Positions 63,235 through 64,000 of a stretch of 64,000 bases of DNA are shown here, in pieces; within the stretch, counting starts at the first letter, position 1, and each line of letters begins with the position of its first letter. The stretch lies in assembly GCA_007026445.1 (NCBI GenBank), contig VDMD01000020.1, positions 1 through 64,000 of the forward strand, written 5' to 3'. The translations under genes and the position numbers were made by a program. The notes under the pieces were generated by a model. It was not told the DNA's origin. It saw nothing but the letters and a program-made list of their open reading frames with translations, and ran no database searches. This DNA is from Schizophyllum amplum. Taxonomy: Eukaryota; Basidiomycota; Agaricomycetes; Agaricales; Schizophyllaceae.

Positions 63235-64000
63235 CGGCCTCCACTTCTGTTCGACCACGGGTGCGGCTTTGCCCTAGCGAGACGTCAGAACAGCCCCGGT
63301 CTGACCACGCTGGGACTTACGTGGCGCTTCCTGCATTTGGTGGGCGATTTGTAACCGCCACTGTTCTCGCAAAAACTTAGGCCGCTTGCCGATGTTCCCG
63401 CACTCGTCCAGCTGAGTCTGAGAATCCCGCTGCTTTGCGCGAAGGAGGCCCCGCTTGCGAGCGATCCACGCAGCAGCCCCTTCCAGACTGTTCATTGTCG
63501 CGTAATTGAACTGACTGTTGAGCGTATACTGCCGAAGGTAGAACTGAAGGTGGGTTAGAAGGCACCTGACTATGTGTAAACCACCCACCCCTGCGACGCG
63601 CAGATACGGTATAAGACGGCTGATGGAGTACCAAAACCGCTCGCATCCCTCGCCGTCAGTCAGGCCGAACCCCACGCGCTTGCGAGGGTGATACACCAGC
63701 TGACAAGGCCAGTCATGTCCGTAGGCATGGAACACCGACACAGCGAACCGGAGGCGGTGAAGATATCCCTCGAACAGTTTGTGTTTGACAGCGCTGGCGT
63801 GAATCTGGCAGGCGATGTCATATAGGAATCCCACCGTCCACGTCTCTGGAATATGAGCAATAAACGCGTCCATCAGCGCGACGGCGTAGTACTGTTCCTC
63901 TCCAGCGCTCGTCATATTCGCCCAGAAGAGTGGAACATCGTGCCGGCATAGCAAAGCCATGGCTGCGGTCACGTCATGCGTGCGCGGGTTCGATTTAGGG

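Larger units (their letters stand above)
57122..64000 (-). pseudogene. CxC1-like KDZ transposase, split by a copia element and cut by the window edge
   Basis: From the right edge down to 63274 the frame shows the KDZ core: CRHDVPLFWANMTSAGE, FLYDIACQIHASAVKH, FHAYGHDWPCQLVYHPRKR and GLTDGEGCERFWYSISRLIPY. A 47-nt intron leads to a short exon broken at 63235 by the copia element (target CGGCC). The gene resumes at 58383 in the same frame with a coiled, charged region, two more introns and an acidic tail ending at 57122. The motifs are those of the KDZ group usually found with CxC1-like clusters, different from the 5.4-kb gene. Its N-terminus lies outside the window. Apart from the insertion I see no break. 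Confidence 0.85.

Overview
The window comes from a nuclear genome of a filamentous basidiomycete, most likely an Agaricomycete. This rests on KDZ transposases, TET/JBP-type dioxygenase genes beside them, a Plavaka-type transposase relic, many Ty1/copia retrotransposons, and genes cut by short introns (about 45-70 nt) with GT..AG ends. No housekeeping gene is recognisable. The window is a layered repeat-rich region in which at least five classes of mobile element are inserted in one another.

Layout. 1-1.8 kb: two minus-strand genes, one with an RNase H1 N-terminal (viroplasmin-like) domain. 3.3-9.1 kb: a divergent pair that reads as intact, a 552-aa TET/JBP-like dioxygenase (3 exons) and a 1093-aa KDZ transposase (10 exons), followed at 9.27-9.45 kb by an end sequence that also forms the termini of two 3.35-kb inverted-repeat elements (A, 12.0-15.3 kb; B, 32.0-35.3 kb). 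9.4-16.1 kb: a nest of a gag-containing copia copy, a solo LTR inside its LTR, an older copia pol fragment, element A and another solo LTR. 16.1-26.2 kb: decayed sequence with a C-rich tract, a TA-flanked 810-bp element, a 709-bp solo LTR, a dioxygenase-like pseudogene, telomere-like repeats, a Plavaka relic carrying a 599-bp TA-flanked element, and a tRNA-like sequence. 27.2-28.1 kb: a 0.95-kb foldback repeat. 31.7-38.4 kb: a second copia family, broken by element B, a solo LTR and a stop codon. 38.9-50.2 kb: two unrecognised multi-exon genes that read as intact; the second has a 6.3-kb retroelement in its first intron. 53.7-64 kb: a paralogue of that gene, a decayed TET/JBP-like gene, and a second, different (CxC1-like) KDZ gene split by a complete copia element.

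The most interesting system is a split LTR retrotransposon family. Two copies (43.65-49.99 and 58.38-63.23 kb) carry protease, integrase, RT and RNase H but no gag. A third, compact element (46.45-48.01 kb) carries only gag, and it sits inside one of the gag-less copies. Both kinds start their LTR with the same 15 bases, end it in ATA, make 5-bp target duplications, and carry the same primer-binding site, which matches the anticodon arm of initiator tRNA-Met. This suggests shared enzymes and complementation in trans. The second theme is the repeated pairing of KDZ transposase with TET/JBP-like dioxygenase genes, as known from basidiomycetes, here with possible non-autonomous partners.
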